Shown here: positions 52,263 to 61,308 of the stretch, piece after piece
Position numbering within the stretch: position 1 is the first letter of the stretch
Layout of the letters: the number at the start of each line of letters is the position of its first letter
Origin: Paraburkholderia sediminicola
Lineage (GTDB): Bacteria > Pseudomonadota > Gammaproteobacteria > Burkholderiales > Burkholderiaceae
Direction of reading: 5' to 3'
Length of the DNA stretch: 64,000 nucleotides
NCBI RefSeq assembly: GCF_902859805.1
Contig: NZ_CADIKC010000011.1
Location: forward strand, 62,001 to 126,000
Program-made: the position numbers and the translations under genes
Notes under the pieces: model-generated
The model's input: the letters and a program-made list of their open reading frames with translations, nothing else
Database searches by the model: none
Told to the model about the DNA's origin: nothing

Positions 52263-53231
52263 ATGACTTCACAACCCTCGTCAGCCGATTCCGGACTGCT
52301 CGCGTGGCGCGCGGCTTCGAAACGTTCGTTGCTCCGCTGGCCGGCGATTCTCGGCTTCGCTGGATTGATCGTTGCGGCGATCAATCGCTCGATCGACCTC
52401 GCCTGTATATTCGGCTGCCTGTTCGTCGCCACTTTTCCCGTCTGGTACTTCGTCATAGGACGAATCGTCCGTGGCCAGCCGCGGCCGTCGGTCGCCAGAC
52501 AGGCGCTCGCGTGCCTCTCACTACTGATCGTGGCGCTGGTCCTGAGCCCCACGTTCAGTGTCGATCATCGGGTATTGGACGCGAATGACGATACCACGAT
52601 CACGTGGACCAAACGCTCGTTGCTGGACACGATCCGGCAACCGTCCTACAGCCAGGACGAACTGGTCTGGGGGCAGAGCAACTATGACGTGCGCTATGTG
52701 CCGTCAACGGTCTTCTGCCCGAAGTACAGCACAAGACTCTATCCACTTTTCGCTGTCGAGCGCGACAGCGACTTACTGAACGTGTTGGCGCACTCGGTCG
52801 ACGACTGGAACGGTGCGAACGCCGCGCCGTCTCCGGACATTCTCCAGCGCTTTCTTTCCCGCTGCGCGACGGAAGGCAAGATCATGCTTGACGCGGGACT
52901 GACGAAGGAATCGGCGCTCGCGCAGGGAAACATCGATCTTTTCTTCGCGCGCGCCGAGAAGGAGCACACCGACGCGAGCGGCCAAGTGGTGCTGGAAGAT
53001 GCGCATATTCCGCCGGACATCATGAAGAAGGTCGAGACGTTGTTTGCGAATGATCCAGACCATGGTTTCCATTACGTCGATTTCAACCTGCCTGGCGAAG
53101 AGGCCGTAGCACGCGGTGCGAAGCCGACGGTACCGGGTCAGCCAGATGCCGTGCGGCGATTGAGGACAAGCGCCATTGCGGCGGCGCTGGGGCGCAGCGA
53201 AGAACTGGCGCGACTGGAAGCAAAGCAATAA
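52263..53231 (+). CDS. Inner-membrane protein, unknown
   Basis: 322 residues with three hydrophobic segments near the N-terminus (about 28-46, 47-68 and 82-100) and a large soluble domain facing the periplasm (SPTFSVDHRVLDANDD onward). The soluble part has two Cys (FCPKYS and SRCATEG). It is 21 bases upstream of the 724-residue exported protein, with the DUF3142 gene next; the three form a likely operon. No family is recognised. Confidence 0.65.
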   Translation: MTSQPSSADSGLLAWRAASKRSLLRWPAILGFAGLIVAAINRSIDLACIFGCLFVATFPVWYFVIGRIVRGQPRPSVARQALACLSLLIVALVLSPTFSVDHRVLDANDDTTITWTKRSLLDTIRQPSYSQDELVWGQSNYDVRYVPSTVFCPKYSTRLYPLFAVERDSDLLNVLAHSVDDWNGANAAPSPDILQRFLSRCATEGKIMLDAGLTKESALAQGNIDLFFARAEKEHTDASGQVVLEDAHIPPDIMKKVETLFANDPDHGFHYVDFNLPGEEAVARGAKPTVPGQPDAVRRLRTSAIAAALGRSEELARLEAKQ

Positions 53232-53252
53232 TGCAACGACCATACAGGAACA

Positions 53253-55427
53253 ATGCGGAGAATCACGTTGCTACACCGACCTCTGATCGCCATGCTGATG
53301 GCGAACCTGCTTTCCATTTCCACTGTCTACGCGAGCTCGGACATGTCCTGCGATGGGACGGCCACGCTCAGGCAGCCCAGTTATTCTTGCGGGGCCGTGC
53401 CGATTCTGAGTCCCGGCAACGACACGCGAATCAACGCGATGCTGCTGATGGCCGGTGCCGGCAAACTCGCACGGGTTCTTGCGGACCCGAAGACCGTCGT
53501 GCAATCCACGGACAGGACGAGCCAGCTCGTCGTGCCGTTCTCGTATGACTTCTCCGGATGGATCGATACCAGTCAGAAGCAGTCGGACACGACGAACGGC
53601 AATTCGACCGACGGCGCCCAGTCAGATAGCTACGCTGACGGCGAGGGCAACATCTGCCGCAGCGTAACCTCCGGCACCAAAGCATTTAACGACGCGATGG
53701 CCGCTGCGCACGATCTCCCGAACGACGACGTCGTGCGACTGCGAGCGGCGCGCGCGGACATGGCGAAGGCCTGCTCGGCGGGAAGCAGCGGTCCCGTATG
53801 GACGAAGCCGGCGGGGCTCAAGTCGACGCTCGCGCTTCAATACGCGACGTACCTCGACGGCGCGTACGCGTTCTACCGGCACGATTTCGTCTCAGCGACA
53901 AAGGCTTTTGCGAGCGTGTCGCATAGCGCGGACCCTTGGCTCAAGGAAACTGGACTCTACATGGCCGGCCGGGCACAACTGAACGCCGCACAGGCCGACG
54001 CATTCACCTCGGACACTTCCACGCTGGATCCTGACAGGATCGTCAAAGTTTCACTCGGCGCTGCCGATACCGTCTTTGGCGCCTATTTACGGGTCTATCC
54101 GCAGGGCCGCTACGCAGTATCAGCAGCAGGTCTGAAGCGGCGTGTGGCCTGGCTCGGCGGCAACAGCGTGCAACAGGGCAATCTCTACGACAAGGCATTC
54201 GTGCAATGGTCACCGGCGACGTCGAATGTGCCGCTCGGCCAACTGGCGAATGAGCTCGACAGCAAGCTGCTATTGCCGTCGAGCCGCGACACGAACCAGT
54301 TGCAGTCGCCGTCGGTGCTGGCGATCGTCGATCTGATGCAAATGCGCGCGACGGGCACCGACGATCCGACCGCACAAAAGCCACTGACACTGAAACAGTT
54401 GGAGGCACAGAAACCGCGTTTCGCCGGCACACCGGCACTGCACGACTACCTTCTCGCGACCTATCACGTATATGTCGATCGCAAGCCCGACCAGGCGCTT
54501 GCGTTGCTGCCGCAGACGCCCGGCGCATCGCTCGACTACATGGGCCTGAGCCAGCAGACCTTGCGCGGTTTTGCGCTCGAGGACAGTGGCCAGCAGGAGC
54601 AGGCGAGGCAACTCTGGGCGCAGTTGATCCCGCTCGCGAAGTACACGTTGCAGCGCGAGGCGCTTGAGCTTGCGCTCGCGATCAACGTCGAACAGGCCGG
54701 CCTCGTCGACCGCGCGTTTGCGGACGATTCACTGATTCAGAATGAAGCCATCCGCGCGACGCTGCTTCAACGGGCTGCCAATGCGGATCTACTGCGCGCG
54801 CAGGCGAAGAACCAGTCGACCAGCCGCGCGCTGCGCGATATTGCGCTGTACACACTCTTGTACAAGGAGCTCACGCGTGCGCACTACCCTGACTTCATTG
54901 CGGACCTTGCGGTAGTCCCAGACCAGCCAGCGGACCCACTCAAGCCATTCGCGTTGACCGGCACCACAGGCGATGCCAGCTACGCCTGCCCGTCGGTACG
55001 CGACGTCGCGTCGGTGTTACAGCAGAACCCCAACGATCCGCGCGGGCTGAATTGCCTGGCGGAGTTCGTGAGGCACAATCCGCCCGCTTACAGCCTGGCC
55101 GAAGATCCGCTCATGTTCCGGCAGGTGCCACAAACCGCTTCCAACTCCGTCGTCCCACCGCCGACTCTCGGCAGCGCGCCATCACAATTCACCGGCAAGG
55201 TCTATCAGCGGATCGGCAGCTACCTGACTGTAATCGGCAATGCGCAGGCGCCTGCCGACGACCGGTCCTACGCGCTGTATCGCGCGATCCAGTGCTTCGC
55301 ACCAGCCGGCGTCAGCGAATGCGGTGGCAACGACATTCCGGGCGAGACACGCAAGAAGTGGTTCAACACGCTCAAGGCAAGCTATCCACGCAGCAAGTGG
55401 GCGCAGTCGCTGAAGTACTACTGGTGA
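53253..55427 (+). CDS. Large exported TPR-like protein
   Basis: A 724-residue protein with a signal peptide (about residues 8-27, ending STVYASS). A Cys-containing N-terminal region (MSCDGTATLRQPSYSCGAVP) precedes a helical repeat body (LALQYATYLDGAYAFYRHDF, DPWLKETGLYMAGRAQLNAA), similar to outer-membrane assembly or TPR proteins. A C-terminal domain with ASYACPSVRDVASVL and WFNTLKASYPRSKWAQSLKY follows. It is next to a DUF3142 gene, and I recall such pairs. Function unknown; a periplasmic scaffold is inferred. Confidence 0.7.
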   Translation: MRRITLLHRPLIAMLMANLLSISTVYASSDMSCDGTATLRQPSYSCGAVPILSPGNDTRINAMLLMAGAGKLARVLADPKTVVQSTDRTSQLVVPFSYDFSGWIDTSQKQSDTTNGNSTDGAQSDSYADGEGNICRSVTSGTKAFNDAMAAAHDLPNDDVVRLRAARADMAKACSAGSSGPVWTKPAGLKSTLALQYATYLDGAYAFYRHDFVSATKAFASVSHSADPWLKETGLYMAGRAQLNAAQADAFTSDTSTLDPDRIVKVSLGAADTVFGAYLRVYPQGRYAVSAAGLKRRVAWLGGNSVQQGNLYDKAFVQWSPATSNVPLGQLANELDSKLLLPSSRDTNQLQSPSVLAIVDLMQMRATGTDDPTAQKPLTLKQLEAQKPRFAGTPALHDYLLATYHVYVDRKPDQALALLPQTPGASLDYMGLSQQTLRGFALEDSGQQEQARQLWAQLIPLAKYTLQREALELALAINVEQAGLVDRAFADDSLIQNEAIRATLLQRAANADLLRAQAKNQSTSRALRDIALYTLLYKELTRAHYPDFIADLAVVPDQPADPLKPFALTGTTGDASYACPSVRDVASVLQQNPNDPRGLNCLAEFVRHNPPAYSLAEDPLMFRQVPQTASNSVVPPPTLGSAPSQFTGKVYQRIGSYLTVIGNAQAPADDRSYALYRAIQCFAPAGVSECGGNDIPGETRKKWFNTLKASYPRSKWAQSLKYYW

Positions 55428-55434
55428 ACGCGGG

Positions 55435-56142
55435 ATGACCCGGATTTTTTGCGCGGGCCTCCTGCTATGCGCACGGATCGCGCTGGCTGGTACAGTCGAT
55501 GCCGCTCATTACGATGCATTCTGGTTATGGGCGGGCGTGAAGCCGCAACCGGTGCTACGCGACGCGCGCACCGTGTACGTGCTGCAAGGGCAAATCGAGG
55601 CGTCGCCGCAAGACGACACGCAGGTGCGCTTCATCGCGCAGGACGTGTCGCTGCCACCATTACCGGGCGCGCAAGTCTGGCTCGTCTATCGCGCCCACAC
55701 GCTACGCTGGACGCCGCGCGTCGAGCGCGTCATGTTGGCTCAACTCGCGCGTTGGCGCGCATCCGGCCGGACGATCTCTGGGATCCAGATCGACTTCGAC
55801 GCGCGCACCTATCATCTGCAGGACTACCTCAGTTTCCTGCAGGAGTTGCGTGAGCGGTTGCCGGCAGATTGCCGGCTGAGTATCACAGGGCTGCTCGACT
55901 GGAGCAGCCGCATCGATGCCGATCAGGTCAACCAGCTTAAACGGATAGTCGACGAAGTCGTGGTGCAGACCTATCAGGGGCGTCACACGATCGTGGCTTA
56001 CGATGCGTATCTGCCGCGCGTCGGGCGGTTGCAACTGCCGTTCCGGATCGGCCTGATTCAGGGCGGGGAATGGGATGCGCCAAAGTATCTCGCCGGGAGT
56101 CCATGGTTTCGCGGCTACGTGGTATTTCTGCGCAACGAGTAG
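55435..56142 (+). CDS. DUF3142-family exported protein
   Basis: A 235-residue protein with signal peptide MTRIFCAGLLLCARIALAG. It has the DUF3142 blocks YDAFWLWAGVKPQPVLRDAR, SGIQIDFDARTYHLQDYLSF and ADCRLSITGLLDW. The fold resembles a TIM-barrel glycoside-hydrolase-like domain with the conserved IDFD motif, so a polysaccharide-related role is possible. It begins seven bases after the stop of the 724-residue gene and is clearly coupled with it. Confidence 0.8.
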   Translation: MTRIFCAGLLLCARIALAGTVDAAHYDAFWLWAGVKPQPVLRDARTVYVLQGQIEASPQDDTQVRFIAQDVSLPPLPGAQVWLVYRAHTLRWTPRVERVMLAQLARWRASGRTISGIQIDFDARTYHLQDYLSFLQELRERLPADCRLSITGLLDWSSRIDADQVNQLKRIVDEVVVQTYQGRHTIVAYDAYLPRVGRLQLPFRIGLIQGGEWDAPKYLAGSPWFRGYVVFLRNE

Positions 56143-56279
56143 GGTGCTGGCGGTGAGAACGTGGAAGAACGCTAAAGCTGTTGACCCTCTGAATGCCTAC
56201 TTCGGGAGTTGGAGGTATTACTTATGCGGAACGGTCGCGTGGGGTCTGTAACTCAACCAATCGCCGAGAACATTAACCG

Positions 56280-56996
56280 ATGAGCGCCAATCAAATCGCG
56301 TCGCAAGGTCGACCGCCCGCCCGAACCACCGATAAACGTATGCCGGCCGAAGATCTGCCTTATCCGCTCGGCAAGCGCCATGCCGGCGACCCCGTCGACG
56401 ACAATCGCCTTTATGGATTGCTGGGTAACGAGGCCGTGTTCGAGCATATTGGGCTGCGCCCCCGCATCAACGCGGCCACGGAGGATGAAGAGCGAGCCCT
56501 CGGTGGACGTCTCAATGGCGAAATGTTCGCGGGATTGAAGAAGGTGTTTGGCTCAATAACCGATATCGAAGCCGGGCGCTCGGGTTCGCTGGCATCGATG
56601 ACGAACGATGCCGAGTTTGCCACTTTCGGCTCAGTGCAATGGGTGGCCCCGGCCGACTACGATGCACACTTCTTCGCGTTTCGCTCGCGTGATGCCGAGT
56701 GGGTCGGCTTCCGGTGGCATGGCGAAAGTTTTCGCTTTCGCAGGGCGTCTCTTCTGGGTTTCGCCCTCGAAACAGCCATGCCTGCACGCTCATCTGGATA
56801 TTTCCAGTTGTGGGCCGTTTGCGTGTTGCGCGACGAGCAGGCATCCAAGGCGTGGCTTCACAACGTCGAAGCTGAAAGCTTTGTATTCGACGGGCAGTGG
56901 AAGGCCGAAGTCGCGTTTGAACTACTCAGCGTCATGACGAACGTGGCCAACTTTTTCGGCACGACGTTGACGGCGCGTCAGTTTAGTGATGTTTGA
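56280..56996 (+). CDS. Hypothetical cytosolic protein
   Basis: A 238-residue protein without signal or membrane segments. The mid part, FGSVQWVAPADYDAHFFAFR and WVGFRWHGESFRFRRA, is beta-rich with many aromatics. The last region, LLSVMTNVANFFGTTLTARQ, is helical. No family is recognised. It stands alone 137 bases after the DUF3142 gene. Confidence 0.55.
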   Translation: MSANQIASQGRPPARTTDKRMPAEDLPYPLGKRHAGDPVDDNRLYGLLGNEAVFEHIGLRPRINAATEDEERALGGRLNGEMFAGLKKVFGSITDIEAGRSGSLASMTNDAEFATFGSVQWVAPADYDAHFFAFRSRDAEWVGFRWHGESFRFRRASLLGFALETAMPARSSGYFQLWAVCVLRDEQASKAWLHNVEAESFVFDGQWKAEVAFELLSVMTNVANFFGTTLTARQFSDV

Positions 56997-57042
56997 ACCT
57001 GGCGAGTGTCGTCGTTTCCAGCCGGTTTTGCTGTTCCATTTT

Positions 57043-57882
57043 TCACTCCTTCGCCCGTAGCGCCGGCAGCAGTCCATCAGGAAGGTTTGGAACCACCACC
57101 GGCTGGAATTTGTTTTGCTTCAATGCGGACACAGTCTTTGTTGGCAAACCAATCATTGCGTCCGAAAATTTTCCGGGTAACGATCGGGTCGACTGGAGTA
57201 TTTTCTGTACCTCGGGATGTGAGTCAAAACGTTCGTTAATGAGCAAACTGTAGTATGCGTATTGCTCAAGATCGTTCGTATCGGTCAGTTGATACTTAAG
57301 CCACCCGATGGCGACTTCGCGCGCTATTCGTCGAAATTGTTGATCATCCCGATCCGGGTACAGTAAATCCAGTTGCTTGTGATAGTGATCGAACATCCAT
57401 CGCGTCACGTCCGATGCCGAAATCCGAGTGCTACCAAGCAGCGCGCCCGGGAAGACTAGTTCAACGTGACGATCAGGGTAAAAGTGCACTTCGAGAATAC
57501 GATCGCCCATCGGCTCGGGAATCTGCGAAGGTGGCATCGATACTTTTGTCTCGGCATGGAGTAGTTCCTTGTTGCCAGCCTGCCACTGATCTGCGTCGTA
57601 ATAGTCCCACCTAACGATAAATTCGGTGCCCTTGAGCGCGTAACAGCAACTCAAGCTTCCCTCTCCACTGCCTGGCATGTTGTCCGCCCCTCCGCGGGCA
57701 CTATTTCCAAATGCATCGCTGACAGTAAAGCGAGACAGGTTGTAGGGAAGGTAGTTGAATCCTTCGACGGAAATGCCACTGTAAGTCGGTTCAGATTTTC
57801 CACACGCACAGACGGACAACAGCATCAAGCAAGCCGCAGTAACACGTAGGTAGGCATGCCGCCAATTCAACGGATTATTCAT
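57043..57882 (-). CDS. DUF3304-like lipoprotein
   Basis: A 279-residue lipoprotein (lipobox SVCACG). After it come ISVEGFNYLPYNLSRFTVSD and GSLSCCYALKGTEFIVRWDY, matching the DUF3304 pattern (a GxNY start, CC pair and VRWDY strand). DUF3304 lipoproteins cluster with T6SS phospholipase effectors in Burkholderiales and are suspected periplasmic immunity factors. The C-terminal half is a helical region with LTDTNDLEQYAYYSLLINER. Confidence 0.65.
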   Translation of the reverse strand: MNNPLNWRHAYLRVTAACLMLLSVCACGKSEPTYSGISVEGFNYLPYNLSRFTVSDAFGNSARGGADNMPGSGEGSLSCCYALKGTEFIVRWDYYDADQWQAGNKELLHAETKVSMPPSQIPEPMGDRILEVHFYPDRHVELVFPGALLGSTRISASDVTRWMFDHYHKQLDLLYPDRDDQQFRRIAREVAIGWLKYQLTDTNDLEQYAYYSLLINERFDSHPEVQKILQSTRSLPGKFSDAMIGLPTKTVSALKQNKFQPVVVPNLPDGLLPALRAKE

Positions 57883-58040
57883 TTATGTGACTGTCTCCAA
57901 TGGCACCCAACACGCCATCGTCGAAAGTCGATAACGTGTCTGCTGAATGCCAACGCCAGATATGCCCCGACAGTTCTCCACGATTGTCGCAGCCCGAACT
58001 GGAATGGCTCGTGCTTCCGAACCGAGCGAAGCGGGATCAG

Positions 58041-59036
58041 TCAATTGATGTTCTCGACCTTCTTTCTGACCACGCGAGCGTTGGCCTCGTCGACTAACTG
58101 TTGAATCGACGTATAAGCAGGATTGCTGATGCCAAGCTTTTCCTGCTTGCCTTTACCGCGCAGGAACATCCACTCGGGCCACTGCCGTATATGATTGACG
58201 ATGCCCACGACAAATTCGCCGCAGGGTGGAAGGTGCAGTTCATCGGCAGACTTCTCGCCTGACGTAAATGCCTTCCAGTCAGGACGAAACACGCGATCCT
58301 GGCAGGACTCGTGCCAAAAAATCATGGGCCGGTTTTTATCGGTGTCAGGGAAATCGTCAAACACAAAGCCTCCAACCTGATCGGCAACGGGAATGGTGCG
58401 TAGATTTCCTTGCGCATCCCGTATACCGACCTTCCAGTGCGGATTGTCGTTCTGGTCGTAGTCCTGCCACGGATTGACCGCCTCGGAAAGAATCGTGCGC
58501 TTGCGATCACGCTTCTCCCGTTCGAACACGATCGTGCTCTTGGGGAAGGCCGATGAATACCCCAGTGTCGGATTGCTCCTGATCTTGACAATGCCGTTCT
58601 CAGGAACGCGCACTTCGAGTCCGTCCTGGGTGTGAGTCGGTTCGACACCATCCGGTTGATCGAACAACGACACGACCGGACCAATGTAGTTTTCCGGAAT
58701 CACATAAATGAGTGGTGCGCGTCGATTCCTATCCAGTCCGAATCCTATTGCGACAAACACCACCAGGGCAGCCAAAATGAAGTAGCGCCGTTCGATGCGG
58801 CGCTTCGGAGTATCCAGCGGTGTCATTTCTTCCATAGATAGAGGGCAGGTTTTCTCTACGGCGGGGGGGCGCTTCTCGTTGAGTCGGTGCAGGTAGATGG
58901 CCGGCGTGCCGATCCGCACATTGGCGTCGAGAGAAAACCTGTCTCCCATAGCACTCTCGATGAACGACTCGCCGCCCGGGAGGTTGTCGCCATAGACTAG
59001 CATGCAGATGTCCGTCAGCGATGGGCGTCGCCTCAT
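58041..59036 (-). CDS. Membrane-anchored protein with DUF6843-like domain
   Basis: A 331-residue protein whose ATG 59036 directly follows the stop of the upstream gene. A start at residue 68 (MEEMTPLDTPKRR) would give a more usual anchor protein. One hydrophobic segment (YFILAALVVFVAIGFGL, about residues 85-101) leads to YVIPENYIGPVVSLFDQPDG and a beta-rich domain. The PENYIG block recalls DUF6843. It probably shares a transcript with the Tli4-like gene. Role unknown. Confidence 0.62.
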   Translation of the reverse strand: MRRRPSLTDICMLVYGDNLPGGESFIESAMGDRFSLDANVRIGTPAIYLHRLNEKRPPAVEKTCPLSMEEMTPLDTPKRRIERRYFILAALVVFVAIGFGLDRNRRAPLIYVIPENYIGPVVSLFDQPDGVEPTHTQDGLEVRVPENGIVKIRSNPTLGYSSAFPKSTIVFEREKRDRKRTILSEAVNPWQDYDQNDNPHWKVGIRDAQGNLRTIPVADQVGGFVFDDFPDTDKNRPMIFWHESCQDRVFRPDWKAFTSGEKSADELHLPPCGEFVVGIVNHIRQWPEWMFLRGKGKQEKLGISNPAYTSIQQLVDEANARVVRKKVENIN

Positions 59037-60074
59037 CTATTGACTCGATGGACGGCGCCTGATCGAAGCAGAGATTGTTTTCCCAATCTCATCAATATCC
59101 TCGGCTGACACGGGAGGGTCGCCCTTGGCATTTGCTGCCGTGCGTTCGACCAGAAGAAGCAGATCGGGGGTGTCGGCAGACGCGTTCGGATTTCCCTGCA
59201 CCGTCGCCAGATAACCAAAATCTGTTGAATCGTCGTCGCGCGTGATGGTGGCTAACGTCGCAACACCCTCCCGACTGTCCAACGTCACAGGGTGATAAGG
59301 CGTTACGCCGTGCAGCTTGATCTGCTTACCTATGCCGTAGTCGTAGCCCCAAACGAATTCGTTCTTTTGCCGTGCAGTGAGCTTCGGATCAGTTGACTGC
59401 GCTTTGGCATCAAGGAAAAAAACCGTGACGTCAGGGTGATCGACCAGGCGGAACGTGACGCCAACCTGCCTGTTCGAATCCCTGTCGTCGTCTGCGACAA
59501 AAGCGTATGGCAGGCAAACACCGACGCCGGTTGGAATTTCATATAGCGCGCGACTTGAGAAATTTGCACTGATTCTGTCGAAATGCCGCTTCGCGTCGGT
59601 GAGGTCGGTGTTTCCCGTATCGGTATAGGAATAGATGCGCCTCGCCTTGTAGACGACGAAACCGAGCGACTTCCTGCCTATCCATGCCGTCGCCCCCACA
59701 AGCACAATTGGATATGGATCGAAACCGTTCGCATCGTGGGAATCCGTACCGGGCGCTAATTTTTTGAACGGCGCGGCGTACTCCTCGTAAAAGTCGCGCG
59801 TTACGTCGTCGGTGATGACGAAACCGCCGTCGTAGATAAAGCGCGAATGCTGAGCACGTTGACCATCGCTGAATCGAATCGGATCCTTGACACCACCATG
59901 CAAACTCTCGCGTGTCGATAGGGCAACGTCAATCGCGCCAGGGAACACCAGCTCGTAACGGCCCACACATTCAGTCTTGGAAGGAGAGATCGAACTTTGG
60001 GCGACAGCCCCCGACGATAAGCCCAATAGGCATGCTAGAACAGCACCGCGTTCACACCAATCACGTAAATTCAC
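59037..60074 (-). CDS. Tli4-like T6SS immunity protein
   Basis: A 345-residue exported protein (signal ending SSGAVAQS). The start of the mature chain, TECVGRYELVFPGAIDVALS, and the mid motif LYEIPTGVGVCLPYAFVADD fit the two-domain Tli4 immunity family, which neutralises periplasmic phospholipase effectors (Tle4-type). No lipase gene is adjacent; the large effector-like gene at the right edge and a membrane protein gene lie upstream. Confidence 0.65.
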   Translation of the reverse strand: MNLRDWCERGAVLACLLGLSSGAVAQSSISPSKTECVGRYELVFPGAIDVALSTRESLHGGVKDPIRFSDGQRAQHSRFIYDGGFVITDDVTRDFYEEYAAPFKKLAPGTDSHDANGFDPYPIVLVGATAWIGRKSLGFVVYKARRIYSYTDTGNTDLTDAKRHFDRISANFSSRALYEIPTGVGVCLPYAFVADDDRDSNRQVGVTFRLVDHPDVTVFFLDAKAQSTDPKLTARQKNEFVWGYDYGIGKQIKLHGVTPYHPVTLDSREGVATLATITRDDDSTDFGYLATVQGNPNASADTPDLLLLVERTAANAKGDPPVSAEDIDEIGKTISASIRRRPSSQ

Positions 60075-60249
60075 TAAACCTCACCTTTCGGCCACCGAGG
60101 TTGGTCGCCCCCGTAATCAAACTGCTGACTAAGTCTAGCTCTGAAAATTCGTAGATCGTTTTCCAGCTTCACTTTGCATGACGCTTGCCAAAAGCCTTCA
60201 GCCGCCAAAGATGCGTGCTGCATTCGCTAGCGCAGAATTCCTCATCCTG

Positions 60250-61029
60250 CTAATCGGCCACCAACACTGGCTTTCGACGTTCTTTCTCCAATTTCCTGGG
60301 CAAGCCGATCATCACTATGTTGATGCGGATAAGCACGCCCAAAAACCACAGCGACACAGGCATACCCAGCACGGCCAAAACGACCAACACGCCGTTCGCC
60401 CCAAAGCCGGATGACAGCATCCGACTCAATATCAGATAGAACGGCGCGAGCCCAAACACAATGTACATATACACTTTGGGAAACGGCGAACGCTCTTTAT
60501 GGAGTCGCTCGAACAACGCTGTTCCAGTTTGAATCTTATAGGAGAGGTCAGATTCATTCTCGTCAAACGCCCGGTTGACGAACGAGGTGGTCGTGATCGT
60601 CCGCATCACCGCTTGCTTCGACATGACGGCCCAGTAAAGCGTCAACGCAATGCCGCCCAGAAGACCCGGCCAACGCGCGATCGACGACATCGGCGCGAAG
60701 AGGAAGTAGAAAAAATAGGCAAATATGCCGAAGTAAAAATAGACAGCAAATATCGCGATCGACATCACGAGCCCGTATACCCACAGCAGATTCGTGCGGC
60801 GGTACGTCCATGAGACGACAAATGGCAGCAGAAAACAAGCCAGTGTAACCAGTAGCCCGATCCTCCAAGGCCATTCAGATATGGAGAGATCGTCGGCATA
60901 AGCCGCGTACGAAATGCCGGTGCCGAGCAAAGGAAACAGGAGGCTCATCAGGGTAGCTTTTTTTGCTGTCGCCCAAACCAGGTCCTTTGGCCCAAGCTTC
61001 GACTTCGTCATTGGTTTTAACTTTGGCAT
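60250..61029 (-). CDS. Multi-TM membrane protein (candidate immunity to a pore-forming effector)
   Basis: 259 residues with about seven hydrophobic segments (for example SLLFPLLGTGISYAAYA, LLVTLACFLLPFVVSW and FGIFAYFFYFLFAP). A charged loop (AFDENESDLSYKIQTGT) lies in the middle. An earlier or later ATG (residue 7) is possible. It lies between a Tli4-like gene and a VasX/BTH_I2691-like effector on the same strand. Immunity proteins against pore-forming colicin-like effectors are multi-pass membrane proteins, so that role is inferred. Confidence 0.62.
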   Translation of the reverse strand: MPKLKPMTKSKLGPKDLVWATAKKATLMSLLFPLLGTGISYAAYADDLSISEWPWRIGLLVTLACFLLPFVVSWTYRRTNLLWVYGLVMSIAIFAVYFYFGIFAYFFYFLFAPMSSIARWPGLLGGIALTLYWAVMSKQAVMRTITTTSFVNRAFDENESDLSYKIQTGTALFERLHKERSPFPKVYMYIVFGLAPFYLILSRMLSSGFGANGVLVVLAVLGMPVSLWFLGVLIRINIVMIGLPRKLEKERRKPVLVAD

Positions 61030-61308
61030 CCAGATTCACTTTCTAATAGGTGTACGGGTGCAGCATTTGTGTCTCCACCACAGGCATCACCGTATCCAAC
61101 TATCCGCTGTTCCGGGTGTTTGACGACGTGTTCTGTGTACTTGTTTCGAACGGTCACATCCGGGTCCTTCGTTGCCAATGCATCTTGTATCGAAGCCCGA
61201 CGAAAGAGGCACGCGCCCGTTCGCGCTACGACTCGTTGCAATTGCGAACGTCGAAAAAACCCAGATCGAACTTATAATCTGTTTGCCACCAGTCCGGAGA
61301 TTTATCGC

